64,000 bases of DNA from Mesotaenium endlicherianum (taxonomy: Eukaryota > Streptophyta > Zygnematophyceae > Zygnematales > Mesotaeniaceae): NCBI GenBank assembly GCA_009602735.1, contig WELA01003517.1, positions 143,816 to 207,815 on the forward strand, written 5' to 3'. This document shows, piece by piece, positions 46,554-57,210 of this stretch. The notes under the pieces are model-generated. The model saw only the letters and a program-made list of their open reading frames with translations. It did no database searches and was not told the origin of the DNA. Made by a program: the position numbers and the translations under genes. Positions within the stretch are counted from its first letter, which is position 1. Each line of letters begins with the position of its first letter.

Positions 46554-48721
46554 TTGGGACATGATAAGACGCATTTTGCGTTTGAGCGCATTACGTATGC
46601 CCTCACCTTTACGCTCGTTCTCACATTGGCCAATCCAAACCTGCTTGCGGAGCAGTTGAGGATGCGTCAGGTGTTGGGAAAGGAGGTTGTTTTGCTGCAG
46701 GCAGACACGCCTAATGATGTTGAGAGTCGAAAGCTAACAACTGCCTCACTCACGCAGTTCTATATGCTTTACAACATTTGGCAAGGTTATTTGGAAGGCT
46801 ACAAGGGTTGGACAGTGGTTACGGATCACTGCTCAAATACCTTCTTCCAAGATTAACAAGCCAACGCTATCGAGGCGGCAAATGAGATGGTTTGAGTTCT
46901 TGCAACGGTTCCGCTTTAACTGGGATGGATCGCTTTGGTCGCAACCATGCTGCGGACCCTCTAAGTTGAATTTCCCATCTCCACTTGAGAATGGGGACTA
47001 TTGCTAGTTTGCAAGAACAAAATGGTCAAGTTTCAAAGGCGGCCACTCTTGATTCTGCGGTACCCCCCCAGACGTCTGCCGATGACCGGCCTGGTGACGA
47101 GGGCCAACTCGATTTGGATAGCATGCATACCTCGGAATCATTGACCTGCATCAACTGTTTTAGCGAGGGCTATCTCAAAGATCCGTTTTTCCTAGATCTC
47201 CAAGGTACTGGCTTGAATGGTGTAGCCGTAACGTTGGACAGTATGGACAAAAGGAAAGGACACTCAAACTATTTTTAAGGACGGTTTTTGGTGACACAAT
47301 GGGCGCATTGTGATCCCAGAAAGCCAAGTAAGATATGTGCTACTACGCAAAGCGCATGAATCTTCGTACTTAGGTCATTATGGATTTACCAAAACCACAC
47401 ACGCTTTGCGCCGAGAGTACGTTTGGTCGTCTCTCAAGGTTGGTGTTGCCGAGTACAACACCAAATGCGCAATATGCCGGAGGAAAACACCGAGCAATAC
47501 GTTGTCGGTTGAAACGCTGCAACCATTGGAACTTGGATGTGCTTTCTGGTAAAGCATGAGCCTCGACATTGTCGTGGAATTGCTTACCATCGATATAGGA
47601 CACAATGGGGTGTTAACGATCGTGGATCGTTTCATTACGGTGGTGCACTTCGATGGCCACTAAACCATCATTTGATGCAATCGAGACTGCTCGTCTCTTC
47701 ATTGATCACGTGTTCAAGTTGCCTGGCATGCCGAACGAGATCATAAGTGATCATGCCACTAGATTTACAAGCAACTTCTGACAGGAAGTTTGTTCGTACT
47801 TCGGCACAACACTTAAGATGTCCACTAGCTTCCATTCTCAGACCGATAAGCCCGACGAAACGAATGAACCGCGTTCTGCAACAGTTCCTTAGGCATTATG
47901 TGAATCCTCGCCAAGACAACTGGGACACCCTCCTTTCAGTTGCAGAGTTTGCAGTAAATAACGCTTATCAGGAAAGTGTTAAGGAAATTCCGTTTTTCCT
48001 TAATTATGGAAGACATCCGCACACTCCCCTGACTTCCGTCATTTTTGATCAGACGGGGATGTCAACATGAGAGTACCAAGTGCTCGCCTCTTTGTCCACT
48101 CTCTTCAAAAGGTGCACAAACAAGCAAAGATGGCTCTAGCCGCCACTCGAGACCGGCAGAAGAAGTTGGCTGATACGCACAAGATTGAAATGAGTTTACA
48201 AGGTGGCAATACAATGCTTTTGCAAACTAAACCTGCATCCTAAACTCAAGCAGCCAGGAAAGCAAAAGCTTCTGCCTCGTTGGGTAGGCCTTTTTATCGT
48301 GACTGCAAAGGTTGGACCTGTTGCATACCGACTGGATTTGCCTAAATTTATGGGGCGAACGCATCTTGTGTTCCATGTCAGTTTACTTAAGCTGTTTTGA
48401 TCTGATGGCTGCTATCAGCCACAGACACCGAAATTGGAACTCGCCGATGATGATAAAGCCTGGGATGTAGAGGACGTCTTAGGACACCGCTATACCCGTC
48501 ATAAGCCTCCACGAGTGGAGCTTTTGATCAAGTGGCTTCATTACAATTCCAGTTGGAATTCGTACAAACCGCAGGACGAGATTCTACTTAATTGTAAAGA
48601 CCTGGTTCAACAATATTGGTTACGATGGGGTACTGCTCAAAAGTTTTTCCCCATGGCAAGTGTGCTACCTGGGACAATTTGTAAGCCAAGGAACAAACGC
48701 AAAAGAGAAGCGGCCAAATAA
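46554..48721 (+). pseudogene. Element C RNase H, integrase and chromodomain remnants
   Basis: In order: an RNase H tail (WQGYLEGYKGWTVVTDH, near 46780); an integrase zinc region (KAHESSYLGHYGF with CAICRRK, 47350-47485); an integrase core (ETARLFIDHVFKLPGMP, IISDHATRFTSNF followed by a stop, 47680-47780; then DNWDTLLSVAEFAVNNAYQE and IPFFLNYGRHP, 47920-48020); a tail (VAYRLDLPKFMGRTHLVFHV, near 48320); and a chromodomain (WDVEDVLGHRYTR to LLIKWLHYNSSWNSY, 48461-48570). Several frameshifts and stops make it dead. Confidence 0.85.
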
Positions 48722-48848
48722 TTGCTCTTTTTTGTCCCTGTGATGATGCAAAGATTTTCGCTGACTGTGTTTAACGCTGATTACGGTCAGTATTGTATGA
48801 CACACTCGACTTAAAAGACGATGCTTAACGAGGACGTTAAGTTCTTTT

Positions 48849-48861
48849 AAGGGGAAAGGAG
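48849..48861 (+). other. Polypurine tract of C
   Basis: AAGGGGAAAGGAG directly before the 3' LTR. Confidence 0.85.
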
Positions 48862-49755
48862 TGTGACAATCTAAGCTATTTTAGGCGTATTTAGGAATAT
48901 TCTCCTAAGTACCTACAATACGTTACGCTATTTATCAATATAAATGATTGCATTTTGGTATATTATTCGCCACACGTGTGTGCCGACTAATTGATGGTCG
49001 ATTAGTGAAACGACTAAGATGCTATTGCAAAAAGCGTTGTAAAGTAATTCGACTACTTTGCAATAGTTTGACATAATCAATCATAAGGTACTTTGATTAA
49101 TTATGAGACAATAACCTAATTAATCTTTGATTAATTAAGTTGATATGATTATCATTATTCCGGATAATGCCTAAGTCATAGATTTCGGGTTTATGACAAG
49201 TCATAAAGCCGAACGAAGTCGAAAAGTCAATCGAGTTAATTATGCAAAGTTACTTTGCATCCAGGCGCATTTGAACCCGCGACTCCTCGTTTGAAACGTT
49301 CACACCTAACCGATTGTTAGAGTAATTTTCCAAACTACGTGGTCATGACGAAACGACGTGTACGCGACTATTCGCGACTACGCGACCGGTCACGTCCATT
49401 CGATTCGAGGAAACTCATAGGCGTGACTACGAACATCACGTCTATTCAAAAAGTCAAATAGATGTGACTACGCCGATTTGGCGCGATTCGTCGAAAGTCT
49501 TAAAATCTCCACATGGCGTGATTTCGTGCATTCGGTCAAAATGGTCACATCCATTTGACCACTTTCGTTGACATGACCAGTGCCCTAGGTGGTGACTTGA
49601 AGCACTCGATGCCTCACGTTGTGTGGGAATAAATACCCAGAAGAGTCATTATGAGTGCAACTCTCACAAGCGCTAATTCTGCAGTTTTGCACGACTCCTT
49701 TCTGAACAACTTAGAAAAGTTCCTCACTATTCTCTCAAAAGTTAGAATCGTTACA
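48862..49755 (+). repeat. 3' LTR of C
   Basis: TGTGACAATCTAAGC...CGTTACA, 894 bp, homologous to the 5' LTR throughout. The tRNA-like segment persists here (from 49251) with a weaker acceptor stem. Confidence 0.92.
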
Positions 49756-49760
49756 CCTAC
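49756..49760. repeat. Target site duplication of element C, right
   Basis: CCTAC, as at 36051-36055. Element B1 pol resumes immediately after. Confidence 0.93.
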
Positions 49761-51238
49761 AACCACTTCTCTTGCTTCTTCAACATGTCCGTGAGCGGTG
49801 CACACACCTTGGCAAATCCTTCAATGAAACGTCAATAATAATTTGCCATGCTAAGGAAGCTTCTGAGCTGATGAATATCAACAAGTACCGGCCAATCTCT
49901 GACTGCTTGCACCTTCTTCTGCTCCACCTTGACTCCTTCAGCTCCCACTATGTGTCCAAGAAACTCGACTTTCTTGAGACAAAAGTCGCACTTGCTTATC
50001 TTTCTATACAGCTTTTGATCTCTCAAGACCTCCAACACCTTCCTGAGATGCTCCACATGCTCCTCCAAGGTCTTCTAATAGATCAAGATGTCGTCCAAAA
50101 ATACCACCACAAACTGGTCCAAGTAGGGTCTGAAGATACTATTCATGAGTCCCATGAATGTAGCAAGTAATTTAGTCAACCCAAAAGGCATAACTGTGAA
50201 CTCGAATAAACCATAGCGAAACCTGAAAGCAGTCTTCCGAACATCTCCTTTTGCAATCCATACCTGGTGATAGCCACTCCTCAAATCGATCTTCGAGGAA
50301 TACTTCGTCTTGACAAGCCTGTCAATCAGCTCGTTCACTCATGGAAGTGGGTACCTGCTCTTGATGGTGACCTTGTTGAGTGCCTAGTAGTCGACACACA
50401 TCTTTATAGTCCCATCCTTCTTGTTCACAAATAAGACAAGCGCCGCAAATGGAGACTCGCTGGATTGGATAAATCCCTTCTCCAATAATTCTGTGAGCTG
50501 CTTCTTCAACTCATCCAACTTCGCAAACGATTGTCAATAGACGGGTCTGACTAATGGCTTGCTCCCTGTTTGCAACTTGATCTTGTGCTCCATAGCTCTC
50601 TGTGGAGGTAATCCTGCAGGTAGTTCCTCAAGAAACACGCACTTGAACTCCTCCAACAGCGCCTTAATTTGGACAGGCATCTCAGCAGGCTTCTTCTTCT
50701 CTTAAGTAGTTGGGTTTGGCTCCTTCTAAGCAAGGGGATCAAACACCACTACTTGCTCCTTTAGCAACGCGCGCTCGCCCAGGCTTTTAGGATTCACGCT
50801 TGCTCCATCTGATGACCGGGCCAGGGCCACCGAAACAAGGTACATCTCCTTCACCTGATTCGTCCTGCATAGCTTCTTAACTTGCAGGCTCAACAGAAGA
50901 CAGTTCCTTGTGGTTGTATCCACCTCCACCTCTTTCGCTGTCTCTATTTGACCATCACGCCCTTGGACTTTTACTTGTCCTGTGATCCAGTTGACTTTTC
51001 TGAGCCATGGTCGGCCTAATATAACCTCATGGCGACCCAACTCTGCCTGCTCCATAACTTCCTTACTCCGGTGCCCCGCTACTTGTACGTGAATAGCTTC
51101 CGTAGGTGCACCACACTTGAGTCTCTGCCCATTCGCCAAAATTGCCTCCTTAAGCTCATAATGCTTCTGCACAGGGATTCGCCACCCTTTCACCAGCTTC
51201 TTGTGCACAAAGTTTGCACTTGCGCCATTGTCAACCAT
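49761..51238 (-). pseudogene. B1 protease and reverse transcriptase, broken
   Basis: Protease is at 51238-50726, with MVDNGASANFVHKKL at its start (Asp-Asn-Gly where Asp-Ser-Gly is usual) and EVILGRPWLRK after. Reverse transcriptase follows: [15 protein letters not shown]-type text in 50338-50075 with [11 protein letters not shown], then VEFLGHIVGAEGVKV and LRSFLSMANYY at 50068-49832. Stops occur in the finger region (for example near 50340 and 50390). Confidence 0.85.
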
Positions 51239-51377
51239 ACACTCGCCTTGTTGTCGTCGACTACTCCTTCCATAATAATAGGCTTCTCAACATCTCGTCT
51301 TTTGCCTCTCAGCAAGCTCCTGGAGATAATCTCCTTGTGAATTTCCTTCTTCACGTCGGTGGACACCCCAGAACGAC

Positions 51378-52393
51378 CTACTGGCGTCCTCCTTTTTTTT
51401 GCTGTTGAGATTGCTTCGCCTTCACACTATAGTCTCGAGCCAGATGCCCAAGCTTGCCACAATTATAGCATGATCTTCTCGGCTTATAATTTTGCTGCTT
51501 GCGTTGGATCTGAACAAGTCCCAACTCCATAGGTACTGGACCTTGTCCACTCGTGCTTGGCGCTTGAGATCCAAATTGTTGATGTCCTTCAAAGATGTGA
51601 TTGCCCAACTGCCTCTGACTATAATCCACAGCCAATGCCATCATTTCTCCAAGACTGGTAGGGTCCTTGAGCGCCACTTCCTTGGCCACAATTGGCTTGA
51701 GTCCCCTCTTGAACTTGTCCATCATCTCCGACTCGTGCAAAGATGGACATTGAAGCACCAGCTTGTTGAAGCGCGATACAGACTCCTGAACGCTTCCTCG
51801 TTGACGAAGGCGCACCAATAGATCTCGAGCAGTAGCCTCGGGTGTAGTAGGTTGAAATTGCCTCTTCAAGCCTTCAAATAGCTGATCAACAGCAGCAAGA
51901 ACTCCAGACAGCTGCTCCTGTCGCTCATACCAAGCCCCAGCACTCTTCTTCGCCAACGTAATCACAAAGGCGACTTGCTTGTCGGGCGTGAGCGCAGAAT
52001 ACTCCATAAACTTCTTCACTCCAAAATTTATTGATGAACAGGCGGTGATCCACGCTCTCCAGTATACACTTCAGGCTTTGGTGCACGCATTCTTGATTCG
52101 AGTGGAATAACTGGTTGCACCACTGGTTGAACATGGATTGGTGATATAGCAAGTGCAGGTGCCGAACTCGTCGAAGCGGCATTGTCAACAACAACTCGCA
52201 CCATTCTCTCCACCTCCACACAAATATTTTGTTGACACTGGGTGTAGACTTCTCCTCCAATTGCAGTTGCTATTTGCCTTAGCATCGCCTGCATCTCTTG
52301 TTGCTCTCTGGTCATTGATGGCGCTGCCTGTTGCTCCGCGCGCTCAACATGCTCAACATGTTTGCCTCTTCCAGCTGCCGACTGCGACTCCAT
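51378..52393 (-). pseudogene. B1 Gag, frameshifted
   Basis: An N-terminal frame (52393-52028, starting MESQSAAGRGKHVEHVERAE) and a C-terminal frame (52019-51378, with LAKKSAGAWYERQEQ and FEGLKRQFQP) meet with a frame change near 52025. The zinc knuckle reads CYNCGKLGHLARDY, so the fourth ligand, normally cysteine, is tyrosine. Confidence 0.85.
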
Positions 52394-52412
52394 AATATAA
52401 CATGCAAACTAG

Positions 52413-52427
52413 CTATCTCCAATACCA
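52413..52427 (-). other. Primer-binding site of B1 (diverged)
   Basis: On the minus strand TGGTATTGGAGATAG follows the LTR, close to the tRNA-Met type site of the other elements. Confidence 0.65.
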
Positions 52428-52428
52428 G

Positions 52429-53177
52429 ATAAAGGGACGAAGTAGTTTAGTAAAAGCGTAGTGACTCACGAGGAAAAGAACTAGTTGCAAATATTCTAAG
52501 AGTCCAGCGGCATATGTGTACGAAAGCCTAGGAAGATTTCTCAGCTTTTTGAGTAGCAAGAAAGTGCTTACAAGTGAAATGAGATGAAAGGCCTCGTCAT
52601 TACAAACGCGTAGAAATTTACAGAAGTGAAAACTGATAAGAAATGAGGAAGTGATGCCTATTTATAGATTTCAAACCTAAGTCCTCTCTAGGCGGGAGGG
52701 CCGCATAGCAACGGATTTTCAAGTGTTTGTCAAGTCGTCCCTTTCAGAATATTCGTGAGTAGGCCAGATCAGTCTAATGTGACGTGTTGGGCCAATTTGA
52801 CGTCCACATACATGCATCAATATTTCTAGAATATGCTAACTTAGGCGCGCTAGGCTAATCCGAAACTTATAGGTAAATTGACCTAGTTGGCACTCCGCGT
52901 CAGCCGAAATTGCGTGAAGGTTCGAATTCACTCCAACGGCCTAGATCGCTCGACGCTGTCGGTCAATCCAACGATCGCGCTCACCAGGAATTAAGGACAA
53001 TCGTCAACCGACCTCAAAACTAATAAAACTTTGGAAATTCATAACTCTCGCAATACTTGACCAAATTTAATGAACTTTATATCAAAATAACCAAACAAAT
53101 GCACTCTACGCTTCTATGAAATTAAAACGTACTTTCAAAGAACTCAAAAATGCATTTTATACACCCATGACCTTACA
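52429..53177 (-). repeat. 5' LTR of B1
   Basis: About 749 bp, minus orientation, homologous to 33860-34605 and 59814-60560. It abuts the LTR of A2 without a visible duplication. Confidence 0.85.
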
Positions 53178-53614
53178 GATAAAGTACTTAGTATAATAGA
53201 GTAATTTATCTATTCAAGACAAAAATCTTTGAACACAAGTGGTAGCTTCTTGAAAGAGAGATGGCTTCTTGAAAATTAATATATTTTTGGAATTTGGCAA
53301 GTAAAAGAGTGATTCTAGAATGCCTTTCTATTTTCTAGCTCTTGTTTATATACTTGCTACGTAAGTACTTTCTACCTCTTTCTAGAATAATGTACACATG
53401 TTCTTCTGACCTAAAAATGGCATATTTGACTTTTGTCACATGGAATTATTCTAGGTCCTTCCTTCAACTTCGAAAATGCCTTAGAAGATTCAAAGGACAT
53501 GAACCAAGCCACTAGAGTATCTATTCACACTTGAATCCACACAAAATAATTCTAGAAATATTCAAAAGCATTGAAATAGAAGCAAACTAATATATTGTAA
53601 CTCACATCACTACA
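53178..53614 (-). repeat. 3' LTR of A2, truncated
   Basis: Matches the A1 LTR, starting TGTAGTG at 53614 on the minus strand, but ends at GATAAAG without the last 16 bases and lacks an internal block. Confidence 0.88.
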
Positions 53615-54420
53615 TCATTCTCCCGACAGAAAAAGCGACGTCTCGGCGCGTCAAGTCAGGCCTTACACATGTGAAGAGGACTAGTCAAAGGCTTCAAATC
53701 AGGTGCCACACACGTCAAGAAGACTAGTAAAAGGTTCCAAGTCAGGTGCTACACATGTAAGGTAGACTAGGCAAGGTTGTGGGTGGTGTGACCTTATTGG
53801 TTAGCCTACTCCTTGATGATAAAGAAATAGTACAAGTTGGCCCAGAATCTGCCACGAAGTCAAAAAATCTTAATGTCCACGGGATTTTTTTGAATCTAAA
53901 AATTTTAGTGCCAACTAGAGCGCGTCAAAGACATCTACCAGGTTACCAAATTTGAGAACATTCCAACTTTTGGAATGTCGTCGAGAGCGGAGAGAGTAGG
54001 CACTCCTCCAAATCTGTGCAGAAACTTCTGAAAATCATGTCCTTCTCTACTTCTTTAAACTCTTTAAAATTATTCTCTAAATGGGCGCAATCATGTGGTC
54101 TATCATAGTCTTGAATTTCAGAGCATCCCAAGTTCAGGGGAGGACACAATGTCAGAAGGCATATTCTGCCCTAATAATGCCAGCAGCCTGACCCCTTTGT
54201 GTTCAAAGATTTTTATCTCTCTAACCACAGCTTCAAATTGAGCAAACTTAATTTTGAATAACCACCTACTTATGGACTACAGCCAGGTACAATTTCAGGA
54301 ATTAATATGCAGGGATTTATCAGCAGTAGCAATTTTAATTTTCTGTCCAAAAACTGCGAGAAGAGAAGAGTGTCTAATGTCAATTTTCATCTTTCTGGTT
54401 CTTGCAGGCTGCCTCTAAGG
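53615..54420 (-). other. 3' untranslated region of A2
   Basis: Counterpart of 27858-28626 in A1, no gene. The purine tract is eroded (GTCGGGAGAATGA). Confidence 0.8.
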
Positions 54421-55944
54421 GGTCTTTTGCTGCTTCTGGATGATGGCAGGCTGCCTCCCTAAAGTCTTCGGGCTTCTAGTAGAGAGACTTGAGGCTGGTC
54501 CAAGATGGGGGTTGGCGGCATGGAAGCGTTTCAGCTTTCGCTGAACTTTGTCAAGGAAGTGCGCCGCCACCCAACTATTCTCAGAATCTGGATATCCTTT
54601 CTACTTGATCTAGTATTGCTTCTGTCTCTTGAAATTTCTCATGGCCAATATTTCTTCCATTTTGTACTCTAAATGTCATCCACTATTGTTGGGGTTGGTG
54701 GAGTTGTTACTCGTCCTGGAAACTTGTTGTCCAGTTGCACATATGGCTTGAAGAGGGAAGCGTGGAATACGGGGTCGATGTGCATAGTCTGGGGAAGATT
54801 TAGCTTGAAAGCAACGGGGTTGACTTGCTGGATAATCTTGAAGGGTCCCAAATACTTGGGAAAGAACTTGCTGCCGGCAGCCTGTTGTTTAGAGAAATAT
54901 TCTTGGATGATAGTAACAATTGTCACCCATTCCGTACGTAATTTTCCTTTTGGATCTGTTTGCCACTCTTGCTTGAGCATCTTGCGCGTGTTGTAGAGCT
55001 TTCTTGGCTGCTGCAAGGGCTGCTTCTAATGTCTCCAAAATATTTATTGCTGCAGGTACTTCATCATGGCCAATCGTGAAGCTCAGTGGCGTGGTCGGAT
55101 GGAAGCCATAAGGATGAATGGGGACTCTTGGGTAGAGGCTTGCGTCGTGTTGTTGTAGGCAAACTCCAAGGGGGTCAAGTACATGTCCCAGTCTTGCTCC
55201 AGAGTAGACATGTAAGCCTTTAGAGAGGGCTTAAGGGTATAATTCATACGCTCTGTTTGCCCATCTGATTGCAGGTGGTAGGCAGTGGACATATCCAGAG
55301 ATGTACCCAAGTTCTTGAAGAGATATTTCTAAAAATGGCTGGTGAATCTTAGGATCTCTATCCGACACAATTCTTGATGGTAGTCCATGCAGTCGATAGA
55401 TGTTGCCAAAGATGAGTTTTGCTAACTGGGGTGCTGTAACCTTGGTTGTTGTTGGGATGAAATGAGCCATCTTTGTAAATCAGTCCACCACTGTTAGTAT
55501 TGCACTACGGCCGCGTGGTGTCACTGGCAAGTCTACAATGAGGTCCATGGAGATGTCTGTCCATTGTCTCTTGGGGATTGGTAGTGGTTACAGAAGTCCT
55601 CCCGCCTTTTGCGATGATGGCTTAATTCTTTGGCATGTGTTGCAGCTCTTGCAGTACTCCTTGACTTGCTTAGACATTCTTGGCCAGCAATAAGTCCTTG
55701 CGAGCACGCCCGTGGTCTTTAATATTCCAAAGTGTCCTCCAAGAGGGTTGTCGTGTGCTTCTCGTAGAAGCAAGAGCCGGACGTCTAAGTCATTAGGAAC
55801 ACATTTCTCGCCCGTGTCTTGCCTCACCCAATAACTTGCTTCTTGTATGGGTCCAAGGCTGCTTCTTCGTTCTTGTAGTAAGGTTCCCTTTCATAGGCGG
55901 CTGAAAATCGAGCTTCCAGATCTGTCTTCAGGAATGTAGGGATG
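54421..55944 (-). pseudogene. A2 pol C-terminal part (integrase, chromodomain), broken
   Basis: Integrase zinc region at 55827-55588 ([29 protein letters not shown]), core at 55470-55083 ([23 protein letters not shown]) and integrase tail at 55016-54669 ([18 protein letters not shown]). The chromodomain region, 54660-54540, has stops. In the core, frameshifts near 55330 separate the catalytic residues. Confidence 0.85.
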
Positions 55945-55949
55945 TCATC
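55945..55949. repeat. Target site duplication of the E-family solo LTR, left
   Basis: TCATC, repeated at 57206-57210. Confidence 0.9.
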
Positions 55950-57205
55950 TGAAATGAATCTTGCTTATTCAAGATTAATATATTTCATTTAAATATAAAA
56001 GATCAGAGCTAGGTGGAAGCGTGTGAAATCAGGGAGCGATCTTTGCCCTTATAATGAATTCCGTTTACTCATCTTGACCCTTGACTCACTTATCGTAGTG
56101 TGCCATAGTTGCACACGAATACAAGGCACAAGAAAGAGGCGAGCTTGGGGACTAGAGCTTCTCCTTTAGAAACTCATGGCCTCTTGCCTACCAGGCATGC
56201 AAGCATGTATAGCACATGCACAACATCAGGGGACTGAATAGCAAAGGCGCTCTCATTCAGATGACCATAATGTAGCTAAAACACATCCCACTGACTTAGG
56301 TGCAAAACCATGGAATCTGTCCGCTGTGTGACCCCAAAATGTCAGAGGGCATAACTCTGTCAGTACTACTCCAAATTGAGCAAAATTAACGGCAACGGAT
56401 GCATCTTGACAAGACCTTTCCGAAAAGTTCTAGTTTGTCCCATTTGAAGCCCAGACAAAGCAACCATGTTAATTTCCGTGAAGGCTGGTCATTAGAACGA
56501 ACCCAAAAGGTGCACATGACTTGCAAGTAGAAATCCGACTGTAAAGCCTACTGTCCAGAATGAGGGACCACGAGATCCCAGCCTGCTATGTACCTAGTGA
56601 CCACCTGGTTGACCACGGCGCAAGGTGCGCCGTTTCGTGGGAAACCCGTTAAGTTGGGACCCACGGATCTAGGTATAACGACCATATTAATTGGTCGATT
56701 GACTGAAGTCCTAATTGTTCAGTTGACTGACGACGGCTCCGCCCACCCAGGAGTTAACCACACTGGTAGGACATCGGTCTACCAAATCTCAGTCGACCTT
56801 CCAACTTTCAGTATACTACGGTCACATGTGCCAATCTACAAATAATGATCTAAATGAATGTATCCGTTCTCAGCGTACTGAAGCTAAGTATACTGACTAA
56901 TACGAGGAGAGCTTACTATATGTCAACCTACTGATATTACATTCTTTATATAACTGATATACAAATCTCAGCAAAGTATACTATGATACAAAAGTCATCT
57001 TGCTGACCTTCTCAACAAGTCAGCAAACTACACTGTGATACAAAAGTCATCCTGTTGACATTTCTGACAAAGTAAGTAAACTCGCATGTCATCAACATAC
57101 ATTCATTTAGATGAACTCGCACATGTGATATATTGACATAATACTTATTTAGTGTTATATTTATATATGCAATTAATTAAATAAGTAATGAACTGATTCA
57201 TTACA
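55950..57205 (-). repeat. Solo LTR of family E inside A2 pol
   Basis: 1256 bp with inverted ends TGAAATGAAT and ATTCATTACA, flanked by TCATC. It shares its termini and an internal block (GTTAACCACACTGGTAGGAC here; the complement at about 63383-63400) with the 5' LTR of element E, in the opposite direction. It contains a 52-bp tandem duplication. Confidence 0.9.
56969..57073. repeat. Tandem duplication of about 52 bp in the solo LTR
   Basis: Copies at 56969-57020 and 57021-57073 share CAGCAAA, TGATACAAAAGTCATC and a TTGAC-like end. There are only two units and no spacer structure. Confidence 0.8.
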
Positions 57206-57210
57206 TCATC

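Larger units (their letters stand above)
36056..49755 (+). mobile_element. Element C: old chromovirus inserted in B1, itself hosting D
   Basis: LTRs of 909 and 894 bp (TGTAAC...GTTACA), a CCTAC duplication, a tRNA-Met primer site (36966-36977) and a purine tract (48849-48861). The LTRs have diverged far more than those of A1, with many substitutions and small indels. Coding content survives only on the 3' side, as integrase and chromodomain remnants; element D interrupts the 5' part. Confidence 0.93.
32653..53177 (-). mobile_element. Element B1: degenerate chromovirus split by nested insertions
   Basis: Parts in minus-strand order are 5' LTR (53177-52429), gag (52393-51378), protease and RT (51238-49761), the insertion of element C (49755-36056), RNase H and integrase (36050-34611), a solo LTR of its own family (34605-33860), integrase end and chromodomain (33854-33343), purine tract, and 3' LTR (33355-32653). 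The pol halves join exactly across the CCTAC duplication of C. No target duplication of B1 itself was found: CTCTT on the left, GATAA on the right. Confidence 0.85.

Noticed and set aside
48864-48866. Alternative start of the C 3' LTR at TGACAATC
   Set aside because: Starting two bases earlier (TGTGACAATC) aligns without gaps to the 5' LTR and abuts the purine tract.
56969-57073. Direct repeats considered as a CRISPR-like array
   Set aside because: Only two diverged tandem units without spacers, inside a eukaryotic LTR.
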